Shown: in pieces, positions 25,893-34,394 of the stretch | Numbering within the stretch: the first letter of the stretch is position 1 | Layout of the letters: the number at the start of each line of letters is the position of its first letter | From: Mucilaginibacter conchicola | GTDB lineage: Bacteria > Bacteroidota > Bacteroidia > Sphingobacteriales > Sphingobacteriaceae | Length of the DNA: 64,000 bases | Direction of reading: 5' to 3' | Assembly (NCBI RefSeq): GCF_003432115.1 | Contig: NZ_QWDC01000001.1 | Span: 124,001-188,000 of the forward strand | Translations under genes and position numbers: made by a program | The notes under the pieces: generated by a model | The model's input: the letters and a program-made list of their open reading frames with translations, nothing else | What the model was told of the DNA's origin: nothing | The model's database searches: none

Positions 25893-26927
25893 ATGAAAAA
25901 AATAATAACCGGCTGTTTGCTGATGCTGTGCTCAATTGCAGCTATGGCACAGCAAAAAACATTTACCAACCCGCTGCTTCCTTCGGGGGCAGACCCATGG
26001 GTGATCCATCAGGGTGGGTACTATTATTATACCAACTCCACCGGTAAAAACCTTACTATCTGGAAAACCAAAAACATGGCCGACCTCGGTACCGCCGAAA
26101 AGCATGTGGTATGGGAACCGCCTGCCGGTACCAAACACTCTAAAGAGCTTTGGGCGCCCGAACTGCATTACCTGCGCGGCAAATGGTATATGTATTTTGC
26201 CGCCGACGATGGCGATAATAATAACCACCGCATGTATGTGGTAGAAAATTCATCAGCCGATCCAACCAAAGGCACCTGGACTTTTAAAGGCCAGGTTGGT
26301 GATGCAACCGACAAATGGGCCATAGACGGATCGGTGTTTGAGCATAAAGGCCAGTTGTACATGATCTGGTCGGGCTGGGAAGGAGATTATAATGGACAAC
26401 AGGATATATTCATCGCTAAAATGAAAAACCCATGGACGATAGAGGGTAAACGCTCAAAAATATCAGGGCCGCTGTTTGACTGGGAGAAGAACGGCGACTT
26501 GGGTAAAGACAGCAATCCGCAGCATGTAAACGTGAATGAGGGACCCGAGATATTGATACACGGTAATAAGCTATTCCTTATTTACTCGGCAAGTGGTTGT
26601 TGGACTGATTTTTATGCCTTAGGTATGCTTACGGCATCTGGCAACAGCAACCTTTTGGATCCGAAATCATGGAAGAAATCAGACAAGCCGGTGTTTCAGC
26701 GAAACGTTGAAAAAAGCGTTTACGCGCCGGGCCATAATTCTTTCTTTAAATCAGCTGATGGTAAAGAGGACTGGATTATCTATCACGCCAACTCAAAAGC
26801 AGGGCAGGGCTGTGGCGGTTTCCGCTCGCCACGTATGCAAAAGTTTACCTGGAATGCCGACGGTTCACCAAATTTTGGCGATCCGGTGGCCGAAGGCGTT
26901 GAATTAAAAGCGCCATCTGGCAATTAA
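25893..26927 (+). CDS. Secreted GH43 glycosidase (arabinosidase-like)
   Basis: This 344-residue exported enzyme has a single five-bladed GH43 domain, predicted to cut alpha-L-arabinofuranose or beta-xylose links in plant polysaccharide. A signal peptide is cut after residue 19 (AMA/QQ). The three catalytic carboxylates are present: Asp34 in GADPWV (base), Asp145 in AIDGSV (pKa modulator) and Glu216 in NEGPEI (acid). The layout KELWAPELHYLRGKWYMYFAA also fits the family. It lies 3 bases after the HAD gene and 24 bases before an exported aldose epimerase gene, a sensible pairing because released sugars need mutarotation before uptake or use. Confidence 0.93.
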   Translation: MKKIITGCLLMLCSIAAMAQQKTFTNPLLPSGADPWVIHQGGYYYYTNSTGKNLTIWKTKNMADLGTAEKHVVWEPPAGTKHSKELWAPELHYLRGKWYMYFAADDGDNNNHRMYVVENSSADPTKGTWTFKGQVGDATDKWAIDGSVFEHKGQLYMIWSGWEGDYNGQQDIFIAKMKNPWTIEGKRSKISGPLFDWEKNGDLGKDSNPQHVNVNEGPEILIHGNKLFLIYSASGCWTDFYALGMLTASGNSNLLDPKSWKKSDKPVFQRNVEKSVYAPGHNSFFKSADGKEDWIIYHANSKAGQGCGGFRSPRMQKFTWNADGSPNFGDPVAEGVELKAPSGN

Positions 26928-26951
26928 AAACAGAAACAATATCAACCAAAT

Positions 26952-28139
26952 ATGATGATGAACACAATTAATAAAGCAACTTTGGCGGTGATGCTGGCAG
27001 CAAGCGTAACGTTTGCAGCCTGTAATCAATCAGCGCAAAAAACAACATCAACCATGACAGATAGTACCTCTACCCAAACTACACCAAAATTACCGGAAGC
27101 ATCTGCTTTTGAGAAAACCATTAACGGTAAGCAAACGCATCTTTACATCCTTAAAAATAAAAACGGGGTTGAGGCAGCTGTTACCAACTATGGTGGCCGT
27201 ATTGTGAGCCTGCTGGTACCTGATAAAGATGGCAAACTAACTGATGTGGTTTTAGGTTTTGAGAGTGTTGATGGCTTTATCAACTCAAAAGAGCCTTACT
27301 ACGGTGCAACTATTGGCCGTTACGGTAACCGTATTGCTAAAGGTAAATTCAAGTTGGATGGCAAAGAATATACTTTGGCTACCAATAACGGTATTAATAC
27401 TCTGCATGGTGGCCATCCGGGTTTCCAGGAAGTGGTGTGGGATGCTAAGCAAATTGATAGTGCTACTTTAGAGTTAAGCTACCTGGCTAAAGATATGGAA
27501 GGTGGTTTCCCAGGTAACTTAAATGTTAAAGTAACTTATCAGATAACTGACGATAACTCGATGAAAGTGAGCTACTCTGCTACTACTGATAAGAATACAG
27601 TTGTTAACTTAACTAACCACGCTTTCTTTAATTTGAACGGTGAAAGCAGCGGTACCATTTTAGATCACCTGGTACAAATAAATGCAGATAATTATACCCC
27701 TGTAGATAGAACACTGATCCCTACAGGTAAAATAGATGCGGTTGCAGGTACACCTTTTGACTTTACTAAACCAACCAAAATTGGCGAGCGTATCAACCAG
27801 GAGAACGAGCAATTGAAAGATGGCAAAGGTTACGACCATAACTTTGTGCTAAGCAAGCACGATATCAGCACACCAATAGCTACCGTTGTTGGCGACAAAA
27901 GCGGCATCAAAATGGAGATATTTACCGAGGAGCCTGCGCTGCAGTTCTACAGCGGTAACTTTATGCAATCGCAAAACGTGATGAAGAATGGTAAGAAAGA
28001 TGAGTTCCGTACCTCATTTGCTATGGAGACTCAACACTATCCTGATTCTCCGAACCAGCCAACATTCCCGTCAACAGAGTTAAAACCAGGCCAGACTTAT
28101 AAAACACAGTCTATCTATAAATTCTCTGTGGTTAAATAA
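26952..28139 (+). CDS. galM: Lipoprotein aldose 1-epimerase (mutarotase)
   Basis: This 395-residue enzyme interconverts alpha and beta anomers of aldoses. It carries a lipoprotein signal (lipobox TFAAC), so it acts at the membrane or in the periplasm. The fold shows VTNYGGRIVSLLVPD, YYGATIGRYGNRIAKGKF (substrate Arg), NGINTLHGGHPGFQEVVWD, VNLTNHAFFNLNG with the catalytic His, YDHNFVL, and the C-terminal FTEEPALQFYSGNFM, in which the Glu is absent or shifted relative to the usual late Glu; FAMETQHYPDSPNQP supplies a later Glu. It follows the GH43 gene and ends at a hairpin terminator. Probable substrates are arabinose, xylose or galactose. Confidence 0.93.
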   Translation: MMMNTINKATLAVMLAASVTFAACNQSAQKTTSTMTDSTSTQTTPKLPEASAFEKTINGKQTHLYILKNKNGVEAAVTNYGGRIVSLLVPDKDGKLTDVVLGFESVDGFINSKEPYYGATIGRYGNRIAKGKFKLDGKEYTLATNNGINTLHGGHPGFQEVVWDAKQIDSATLELSYLAKDMEGGFPGNLNVKVTYQITDDNSMKVSYSATTDKNTVVNLTNHAFFNLNGESSGTILDHLVQINADNYTPVDRTLIPTGKIDAVAGTPFDFTKPTKIGERINQENEQLKDGKGYDHNFVLSKHDISTPIATVVGDKSGIKMEIFTEEPALQFYSGNFMQSQNVMKNGKKDEFRTSFAMETQHYPDSPNQPTFPSTELKPGQTYKTQSIYKFSVVK

Positions 28140-28167
28140 AGGATTGTTCTGAAGACATATTTCATGT

Positions 28168-28196
28168 AGAGACGCGATACTTCGCGTCTCTTTTTG
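28168..28196 (+). terminator. Terminator / palindrome AGAGACGCGA-TCGCGTCTCT
   Basis: A perfect 10-bp stem (28168-28177 with 28182-28191) with a TACT loop is followed by T-rich sequence. It ends the HAD-GH43-galM unit before moaA. From memory, the GAGACGCGA motif is a recurrent intergenic palindrome in Bacteroidota, so it may also be a dispersed element. Confidence 0.8.
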
Positions 28197-28235
28197 TTTT
28201 ATCGCATTCCTTTTTTTACGACCTTGCCGAACGCT

Positions 28236-29222
28236 ATGCTCTTAGACAACCACGGACGAAAAATTAGCTACCTGCGCCTTGCCGTTACCGACAAGTGCAA
28301 CCTGCGCTGCTTTTATTGCATGCCGGAGCAGGGGCTGGATTGGTTGTCGCGTAAAAAGTTGATGAGCTATAATGAAATGCTGCGCATGTGCCGTGTAATG
28401 CTGAGCATGGGTATCGAAAAGATCCGCATTACAGGTGGCGAGCCATTTGTGCGCAAGGATATGATGCAACTGCTTACGGCAATATCCGGGCTGGATGGTT
28501 TGAAGGAGTTAACCATCACCACTAACGGTGTTTTAACCGCGCCATACATCGCTGATTTGAAAAAGATAGGCATACGCTCGATTAACTTGAGTTTAGATAC
28601 CCTGGATGCCGGTCGCTTTTTCGCGATTACGCGTAGAGATGAGTTTTCGGCTGTATTGGATACACTTCAGGAATTGTTGAAGCAGGATTTTGATATGAAG
28701 ATAAACACCGTGGTGATGGCCGGCAAAAACACGCAGGATATCATTCCGCTGGTTGAGTTGACAAAAGAATTGCCGGTAAGCGTAAGATTTATAGAGGAGA
28801 TGCCGTTCAACGGCGACGGCCATCAGCATAGTGGCATTGCCTGGGACTACGTGAGGATATTTGACGAGATACGACAAGCCTATCCATCCATTCAAAAAAT
28901 ACCCGACCCGCAGTTTTCTACTGCTTATAACTATCAGATTCCCGGCCATCAAGGCAGCATTGGTATCATAGCTGCTTACTCGCGTACTTTTTGCGGTACG
29001 TGCAACCGTGTCCGCGTTACGCCAAATGGAATGCTGAAGAATTGTCTGTATGATGATGGTGTACTGAATATCAAAGACCTGATGCGTTTAGGCATGAGTG
29101 ATGCCGAACTAACATCAACTTTAAAACGCGCCTTCAGCACCCGCGAAAAAGATGGCTGGCAAGCCGAACAAAAACGACTGGAAAACCCCGCCAGTGAATC
29201 AATGGCAACAATAGGGGGGTAA
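28236..29222 (+). CDS. moaA: GTP 3',8-cyclase MoaA (molybdenum cofactor step 1)
   Basis: This radical SAM enzyme begins molybdopterin synthesis by converting GTP to 3',8-cyclo-dihydro-GTP, which MoaC then uses. The ATG at 28236 gives 328 residues, with the first [4Fe-4S] site at Cys21, Cys25 and Cys28 (CNLRCFYC). An upstream in-frame start at 28194 would lie inside the terminator and is rejected. RITGGEPFVRKDM is the SAM-binding region, and FCGTCNRVRVTPNGMLKNC supplies the second cluster. The chain ends in the functional Gly-Gly tail (ATIGG). It is the first gene of the five-gene moa/moe/mob operon. Confidence 0.97.
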   Translation: MLLDNHGRKISYLRLAVTDKCNLRCFYCMPEQGLDWLSRKKLMSYNEMLRMCRVMLSMGIEKIRITGGEPFVRKDMMQLLTAISGLDGLKELTITTNGVLTAPYIADLKKIGIRSINLSLDTLDAGRFFAITRRDEFSAVLDTLQELLKQDFDMKINTVVMAGKNTQDIIPLVELTKELPVSVRFIEEMPFNGDGHQHSGIAWDYVRIFDEIRQAYPSIQKIPDPQFSTAYNYQIPGHQGSIGIIAAYSRTFCGTCNRVRVTPNGMLKNCLYDDGVLNIKDLMRLGMSDAELTSTLKRAFSTREKDGWQAEQKRLENPASESMATIGG

Positions 29223-29227
29223 ACAAT

Positions 29228-30421
29228 ATGATAGCCGTACAGGAAGCTGAAAATATTATCTTATCGCAGGTAACCAACTATGGCGAGGAACTGCTGCCTT
29301 TTGAACAGGCGTTGGGCAAAGTACTTGCCGAAGATATTATTACCGACCGCGATCTGCCACCCTTTAACCGTGCTACCGTAGATGGTATAGCGGTTTCCTA
29401 TGTCGCAATTGTTAACGGATTAAACACTTTCCGTATAAAGGCCACGCAGGCAGCGGGGCAGGAGCCTGTTAGTATAGATGAGCCTGATGAATGTATCGAG
29501 ATCATGACCGGCGCGGCTTTGCATGCGTCAGTAGATACGATGATCCGTTACGAGGATATTATAATAGCAGATGGGGTAGCGACTATAAACATCAATGATA
29601 TTAAACGGGGTCAAAACATCCACCTTAAAGGAAAAGACAAACTGAATGGCGATGTAATTGCCAAAAGCGGCAGGATGATTAATGCAGCTGTTGTCAGTCT
29701 GGCTGCTTCGGTTGGGAAAACATCATTGTCGGTTAAAAGAGTACCAAAAATTGTGGTGATATCATCAGGCGATGAACTGGTTGATGCAGCCGACATTCCA
29801 TCTGAATACGAATTACGCCGGTCTAATAATTATACCATTAAAGCCATCCTTAAAACCCAGGGCATTGATGCCGATATGATGCACATGCCGGATGATAAGG
29901 CTATTATTGATATCAAACTATTGGGTTGCCTGCAAACCTATGATGTGATATTGCTTACCGGCGGTATCTCTATGGGTAAGTATGACTATATACCGCAAGC
30001 GCTTGAAGATGCCGGAGTGACTAAACTCTTCCACAAAGTAGCACAACGCCCCGGCAAGCCGTTTTGGTTTGGCAGGCACGCAAATGGTAAGTTTGTTTTC
30101 GCATTCCCCGGTAACCCTGTATCGGTATTTATGTGTATGTACCGGTATTTCTTGCCCTGGTTAAATCAATCTCTTGGCTTACCAAAGGAGCTACCTGTTT
30201 ATGCCCGCCTAAGTAATGACTTTACTTTTACGGTGCCACTTCAGTTTTTTCTGCAGGTAAAACTTAACTTTACCAATGATGGTATTTTAATGGCCACACC
30301 CATTGAAGGAAATGGTTCAGGAGACTTTGCCAATCTTGCAGATGCAGATGCGTTTATAGAGCTAACCGCAGAGCAAAGCAACTTCAAAGCCGGCGAAGTA
30401 TTCCATGTATGGAAGTTTTAA
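29228..30421 (+). CDS. moeA: Molybdopterin molybdenumtransferase MoeA
   Basis: This enzyme inserts molybdate into adenylylated molybdopterin. The 397-residue chain has the MoeA N-terminal region (EDIITDRDLPPFNRATVDGIAV), the EIMTGAALHASVDTMIRYED stretch, IVVISSGDELVD, and the MPT-binding LLTGGISMGKYDYIPQAL near residue 240. KPFWFGRHANGKFVFAFPGNPVSVFM then follows, and a C-terminal domain IV ends the protein. It starts 5 bases after moaA. Confidence 0.95.
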   Translation: MIAVQEAENIILSQVTNYGEELLPFEQALGKVLAEDIITDRDLPPFNRATVDGIAVSYVAIVNGLNTFRIKATQAAGQEPVSIDEPDECIEIMTGAALHASVDTMIRYEDIIIADGVATININDIKRGQNIHLKGKDKLNGDVIAKSGRMINAAVVSLAASVGKTSLSVKRVPKIVVISSGDELVDAADIPSEYELRRSNNYTIKAILKTQGIDADMMHMPDDKAIIDIKLLGCLQTYDVILLTGGISMGKYDYIPQALEDAGVTKLFHKVAQRPGKPFWFGRHANGKFVFAFPGNPVSVFMCMYRYFLPWLNQSLGLPKELPVYARLSNDFTFTVPLQFFLQVKLNFTNDGILMATPIEGNGSGDFANLADADAFIELTAEQSNFKAGEVFHVWKF

Positions 30422-30461
30422 AGAAATCAAATAATCCTATAATCAAATTAATCAGCGGTCA

Positions 30462-30932
30462 ATGTTCACCCACTTAGATGATAGAGGCAATGCCACCATG
30501 GTTGATGTATCGGCCAAAGAGGTTACCCACCGTACAGCTATTGCGCAAAGTATTGTGGTTTTGCCCGATGAAGTATTACAACATCTGGTTAGCGGCGATC
30601 TGCAAACTAAAAAAGGTTCGGTTATTCAAACGGCCATCATCGCAGGTATAATGGCCGCAAAAAAAACCGGTGATCTGATACCGCTTTGCCATCCATTGGG
30701 AATGGAGAATTGTAAGGTGGATATCCGTTTCTCAGACGCAAACGAACTGGTTATTGAATGTACTGCCAATATCACTGCTAAAACAGGTGTGGAGATGGAA
30801 GCTTTGGTTGGCGCATCTGTAGCAGCCTTAACCGTTTACGATATGTGCAAATCTATGAGCCATGATATTGTGATAAGGGAAACCAAACTGATAGCAAAAA
30901 CAGGGGGTAAGCGTGACTTCAAACGAGTTTAG
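30462..30932 (+). CDS. moaC: Cyclic pyranopterin monophosphate synthase MoaC
   Basis: This small enzyme (156 residues, typical length) converts the MoaA product to cyclic pyranopterin monophosphate. Family motifs are intact: FTHLDDRGNATMVDVSAKE at the start, the active-site loop KKTGDLIPLCHPL near residue 65, GVEMEALVGASVAALTVYDMCKS (catalytic Asp and Lys), and KTGGKRDF near the end. The next gene, mobA, overlaps its last 20 bases, so the two are translationally coupled. Confidence 0.97.
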   Translation: MFTHLDDRGNATMVDVSAKEVTHRTAIAQSIVVLPDEVLQHLVSGDLQTKKGSVIQTAIIAGIMAAKKTGDLIPLCHPLGMENCKVDIRFSDANELVIECTANITAKTGVEMEALVGASVAALTVYDMCKSMSHDIVIRETKLIAKTGGKRDFKRV

Positions 30933-31527
30933 AACCAGATTAAACGGCTTGGTGCTCGCCGGCGGTAAGAGTAACCGCATGGGCGAAGATAAGAGCCTTA
31001 TTAACTGGCATGGTAAAGAGCAACGTTATCATATGGCTGATATGCTTGAAGAATTTTGCGATGAGGTGTTTATTTCCTGCAGAGATGATGAGCAACAGGA
31101 TGGTGTGGATAAAGGATACAATACTCTGCGGGATACTTTTATAGGCTTAGGGCCCATGGGCGGGATACTCTCCGCCTTACGCGAACAACCTGATGCTGCC
31201 TGGCTGGTAGTAGCCTGCGATTTGCCACTGGTGGACAGAACTGTTATTCAAACGCTGACGGATAACCGTAATACAAATGCCATTGCTACAGCTTTTAAAA
31301 GCGATTACAAAGACTTGCCCGAGCCTGTTATAACTATCTATGAACCGGAAAGTTATGACATATTACTTCAATTTTTATCAGAAGGGATTACCTGCCCGCG
31401 TAAGGTTTTGATCAATAGTAATGTGCATTTGCTTACAAATCCCGGTAATGATGCTTTGGCCAACGCCAATACACCTGAAGAGGCAGAGCGGATCCGCGCT
31501 ATTATTAAATCTAATATCAATGTATGA
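30913..31527 (+). CDS. mobA: Molybdenum cofactor guanylyltransferase MobA
   Basis: This enzyme attaches GMP to molybdenum cofactor to form the guanine dinucleotide form used by DMSO-reductase-family enzymes. The nucleotidyltransferase signature LNGLVLAGGKSNRMGEDKSLI is split around residues 10-30. IGLGPMGGILSALRE and VVACDLPLVD (metal-binding Asp) follow. The chosen start is a GTG at 30913 that overlaps moaC, and it places the signature at the usual distance. Length is 204. The last codons overlap the moeB start (ATGA). Confidence 0.92.
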   Translation: MTSNEFRTRLNGLVLAGGKSNRMGEDKSLINWHGKEQRYHMADMLEEFCDEVFISCRDDEQQDGVDKGYNTLRDTFIGLGPMGGILSALREQPDAAWLVVACDLPLVDRTVIQTLTDNRNTNAIATAFKSDYKDLPEPVITIYEPESYDILLQFLSEGITCPRKVLINSNVHLLTNPGNDALANANTPEEAERIRAIIKSNINV

Positions 31528-32570
31528 TGCAGCCGGATTGGGAAAGATATAGCTGCCAGATGGCTTTGCCGGGCTTTGATGAAAAGGCCCAGCAAAGGTT
31601 GCAGGATGCCCGCATATTGATAGTGGGTGCCGGTGGTTTAGGTTGCCCGGTAGCCCAATATTTAACAGCAGCAGGTGTGGGGAATATCACTATTGCAGAT
31701 GATGATGCGGTATCAGAAAGCAACCTGCACAGGCAAATTCTATACACGCCCGCCGATATTGGTTCGCTTAAATCTGTTGTGGCCTGCGAACGCTTGTCGC
31801 TTCAAAATCCACAGGTGAAATTATCTGCTATAACTAAAAGAATAACTTCCGGTAATGTTAGTCAATTAGTTAATAGTAATGATATTATAGTTGACTGTAC
31901 CGATAATTTTGAAACACGATATCTACTAAATGATGCTGTAGTTATAGCTGCCAAACCTTTGGTTTACGGCGCTATTTATCAGTTTGAAGGACAGGTAGCA
32001 ATATGGAATATTGTCAACGCTGATGGTAGCCGCTCTGCCAATTATCGCGACCTGTATCCACAGGTTGATGCCACGCAGATACCCAACTGTGCAACCGGCG
32101 GCGTTATCCCTACACTGGCAGGTATTATCGGTTGTATGCAGGCTAATGAGGTGATTAAGTACCTCACCCAAACACGCGAGTTGCTTGCCGGAAAGGTGCT
32201 TGTATTTGATGCGCAAACTATGCAAAGCAGGATCATCAAGCTTAACAACAATAATACAGTAATTACAAGTATTCAACCTACACAAGAGGTTGGCGTTATT
32301 GATGCCGAAATTGCCAAAGCAGGCATTGCCGATGGTTCTATGCAACTGGTGGACATCCGCACCGACCAGGAACATGATGAGTTTAACATAGGCGGCATGC
32401 ACTTTGAACTGGATGAGCTGGCAGATAACCTCGACACATTTGACCCCCAAAAATCTTATGTGTTCTACTGTTCATCAGGCAAGCGCAGCGCCGAAGCGGT
32501 AAAGCTGATGCAGGAGAAATTGCCGCAGGTTAAAGTTTATTCGCTAAAAGGTGGGGTAAGTACGTGGTAG
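31524..32570 (+). CDS. moeB: MoaD adenylyltransferase MoeB with rhodanese domain (MoeZ-like)
   Basis: This E1-like enzyme adenylylates the MoaD C-terminus. The ThiF/MoeB domain (about 1-245) shows the ATP loop ILIVGAGGLGCPVAQYL, the DDDAVSESNLHRQILY region, DCTDNFETRYLLND and PNCATGGVIPTLAGIIG. A rhodanese-like domain (about 260-348) carries an active-site Cys in YVFYCSSGKRSAEA, so it may also load sulfur on MoaD, as in MoeZ/MOCS3-type proteins. It begins in an ATGA overlap with mobA. The partner genes moaD and moaE lie just across a repeat on the opposite strand. Confidence 0.93.
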   Translation: MMQPDWERYSCQMALPGFDEKAQQRLQDARILIVGAGGLGCPVAQYLTAAGVGNITIADDDAVSESNLHRQILYTPADIGSLKSVVACERLSLQNPQVKLSAITKRITSGNVSQLVNSNDIIVDCTDNFETRYLLNDAVVIAAKPLVYGAIYQFEGQVAIWNIVNADGSRSANYRDLYPQVDATQIPNCATGGVIPTLAGIIGCMQANEVIKYLTQTRELLAGKVLVFDAQTMQSRIIKLNNNNTVITSIQPTQEVGVIDAEIAKAGIADGSMQLVDIRTDQEHDEFNIGGMHFELDELADNLDTFDPQKSYVFYCSSGKRSAEAVKLMQEKLPQVKVYSLKGGVSTW

Positions 32571-32580
32571 GATAACAAAT

Positions 32581-32684
32581 TCCTGTCATTTCGAACGACA
32601 GTGAGAAATCTTGATATTAATGCTAAGCTGAACGTACAGAGTAACAGGATTTCTCCTCGCTGTCGCTCGTTCGAAATGACATAA
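32581..32684. repeat. Hairpin repeat, TCATTTCGAACGA family (copy 1)
   Basis: The left arm at 32584-32610 (GTCATTTCGAACGACAGTGA, then GAAATC) faces a right arm at 32648-32681 (GATTTCTCC, TCGCTGTCGCTCG, TTCGAAATGACA) across a 37-base loop. A second copy lies at 52003-52076. It sits exactly between the convergent moeB and moaE genes and may serve as a bidirectional transcription barrier. Confidence 0.85.
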
Positions 32685-32690
32685 TGCTTT

Positions 32691-33110
32691 CTACGGCGTT
32701 GCACCAACCCAAACCTCACCATCCTCAAAGTATTCTTTTTTCCATATCGGCACGGTTTGTTTCAGCGTATCGATGATATAACGACAAGCAGAAAAAGCAG
32801 CATCGCGGTGGGCAGCGGCTACCGCTATAATAACAGGTATATCGCCAATTTGCAAAGTGCCCGTTCGGTGGTGAATGAGTACCTTTTCAACAGGGAATTG
32901 TTCAAATACTTGTTCGGTTATTTTATTCATTTCGCTTATAGCCATTGGTTTATAAGCTTCAAAGTCAAGTTTTACTACAGTTCTGCCTTTGGTTTGGTTA
33001 CGTACGGTTCCGATGAAAACGTCAATACCCCCACAACCGGGCGATATTACCCAATCAACGCATGCCTGCACATTAAGTGGTTCGGTAAGTAGTTGGATGT
33101 TGGTTTTCAT
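32691..33110 (-). CDS. moaE: Molybdopterin synthase catalytic subunit MoaE
   Basis: MoaE and thiocarboxylated MoaD convert cyclic pyranopterin to molybdopterin. The 139-residue chain has the expected GGIDVFIGTVRNQTKGRTV, KLDFEAYKPMAISEM, VLIHHRTGTLQIGD, AVAAAHRDAAFSACRYIID and, near the end, the catalytic-lysine region TVPIWKKEYFEDGEVWVG. It directly follows moaD with a 1-base gap. Confidence 0.97.
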   Translation of the reverse strand: MKTNIQLLTEPLNVQACVDWVISPGCGGIDVFIGTVRNQTKGRTVVKLDFEAYKPMAISEMNKITEQVFEQFPVEKVLIHHRTGTLQIGDIPVIIAVAAAHRDAAFSACRYIIDTLKQTVPIWKKEYFEDGEVWVGATP

Positions 33111-33111
33111 A

Positions 33112-33354
33112 TCATCCGCCGCTAACTGGTGGTATCAGGGCAATTTCATCGCCGGTTTTAATGTGCATGTCATCACCGGCATACTCGTTATTTACAGCAA
33201 GCATATAACTGGCAAGTTTACTTAACCTTGGGTAGTTTTGCTCAAGAACGGCCTTTAATCGAGCGGCAGTAGTATCTCCAGGTATTTCAACCTCAACAGA
33301 TGAAGCCCCAAAAATATCTTTGGCAATACCAAACGCCAGCACCGTAACCTTCAT
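33112..33354 (-). CDS. moaD: Molybdopterin synthase sulfur carrier subunit MoaD
   Basis: This 80-residue ubiquitin-like protein carries sulfur as a C-terminal thiocarboxylate. It starts KVTVLAFGIAKDIFG and ends with the required Gly-Gly (IALIPPVSGG). It is adenylylated by MoeB, encoded convergently, and is the first gene of a two-gene moaD-moaE unit on the minus strand. Confidence 0.96.
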   Translation of the reverse strand: MKVTVLAFGIAKDIFGASSVEVEIPGDTTAARLKAVLEQNYPRLSKLASYMLAVNNEYAGDDMHIKTGDEIALIPPVSGG

Positions 33355-33424
33355 GCAGCAAACATAACAAATTAAAGGGTGAAGGGTGGAATGATAGGGC
33401 GCGCAATGATGAACGAATTTTAAA

Positions 33425-33455
33425 ACTAATCTCTGATCTTTAGCCTCTGATCTCT
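33425..33455. repeat. Single arm of the ACTAATCTCT repeat
   Basis: ACTAATCTCTGATC..., ending CCTCTGATCTCT, is near-identical in layout to the arm at 81-111 at the window start. It lies in the 171-base gap between moaD (minus) and the plus-strand gene at 33526, which otherwise holds only AT-rich leader. Confidence 0.55.
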
Positions 33456-33525
33456 AAAACGGCAACATTATTGTTGTAACAAGGCATGCCATAAAACGGC
33501 TCAAATTTTAATTTACTACCCAATT

Positions 33526-33894
33526 ATGAAAATCTGCGTTAGTAACAACAGTTTGAAATATCACCTTACACCATCAGAAGTTGAAGCCTTTGCACACGAT
33601 GGTTTGTACAAAGAGAAAGTGCAGTTTGGTGACGATAATTTAACCTACGTGATACAACGTACAGCGGAAACCAAAATATCCGTGTCTTTTAAAAATAATA
33701 TCATTGCCCTGATAATCCCTGAGAAAATTGCCGATGAATGGACGGCAACTGATAAGGTCAGCTTTGAGGCTGTGCAGGATGATATGCATTTATCGGTTGA
33801 AAAAGATTTTGACAGCCCAGATGTGGTGAATGAAAACCATGCTACCAGCTTTATCAATCCAATGGTTGCCGAAAGCCAGGAGCAAGACAATTAA
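33526..33894 (+). CDS. Small conserved hypothetical protein, DUF7009-like
   Basis: This 122-residue cytoplasmic protein starts KICVSNNSLKYHLTPSEVEAF and continues with a beta-rich pattern (KVQFGDDNLTYVIQR, KISVSFKNNIIALIIPEKIADEW). This resembles a small Bacteroidota family that I recall as DUF7009, but the assignment is from memory. The C-terminus is polar and acidic. It sits between the moaD-moaE unit and a pentapeptide-type gene on the other strand. Function unknown. Confidence 0.7.
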   Translation: MKICVSNNSLKYHLTPSEVEAFAHDGLYKEKVQFGDDNLTYVIQRTAETKISVSFKNNIIALIIPEKIADEWTATDKVSFEAVQDDMHLSVEKDFDSPDVVNENHATSFINPMVAESQEQDN

Positions 33895-33898
33895 GGTT

Positions 33899-34300
33899 TT
33901 AGCCTTTGTATGCTTTTAGCAGATCATCAACGGAAATACCGTTAATGGTAAGGCCTGTGGTGTTACAATCGATGATATTTATCATGCTTAGATCGCAATT
34001 TGTAATTGTGCTGCCATGCAGGTCACAATTCTCAAATCTTAACGGTCTTTGTTCTGCATTGGGGTCGTAGTAGGGATGACCGGCAGGTGGTAGGCCTATA
34101 TCATGGATGTAAGCGCCGCCTAACTGGGCGTATTTTATTTCCAGATCGCTGAGGTTGGCGTCCTCTATTACTATATTGATGGCGGCAACATCACGCATTC
34201 GTAACCCGTTGATACATGCGGTATTTATTTCTCCCTTTTCTATCACTGCTTTTGTAATGAGAAGCTGTTTGGTACTGTTGCTTATTTCTATACAATCCAT
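33899..34300 (-). CDS. Pentapeptide-repeat-like protein
   Basis: This 133-residue protein has the right-handed beta-helix spacing of pentapeptide repeats in two blocks: INIVIEDANLSDLEIKYAQLGG (about 40-62) and LRFENCDLHGSTITNCDLSM (about 85-110), with Leu, Ile or Asn at every fifth position. No signal peptide is present. The family is structural, and no specific function follows. It is convergent with the 33526 gene, with a 4-base gap. Confidence 0.7.
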   Translation of the reverse strand: MDCIEISNSTKQLLITKAVIEKGEINTACINGLRMRDVAAINIVIEDANLSDLEIKYAQLGGAYIHDIGLPPAGHPYYDPNAEQRPLRFENCDLHGSTITNCDLSMINIIDCNTTGLTINGISVDDLLKAYKG

Positions 34301-34394
34301 AACGTTATAGTTTTAAAGCAAATGTAGGGTAAAGCAGTTTAAGAGAATGATGGTCGGCCGCGCCAAATTAAGGGTGTTTTCACGACATCATGAC

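Noticed and set aside
28194..28235. moaA N-terminal extension
   Set aside because: It would start inside the T tract of the upstream terminator, and the ATG at 28236 fits the family start.
31926..32450. 174-codon minus-strand frame
   Set aside because: Antisense to moeB; no motif or promoter.
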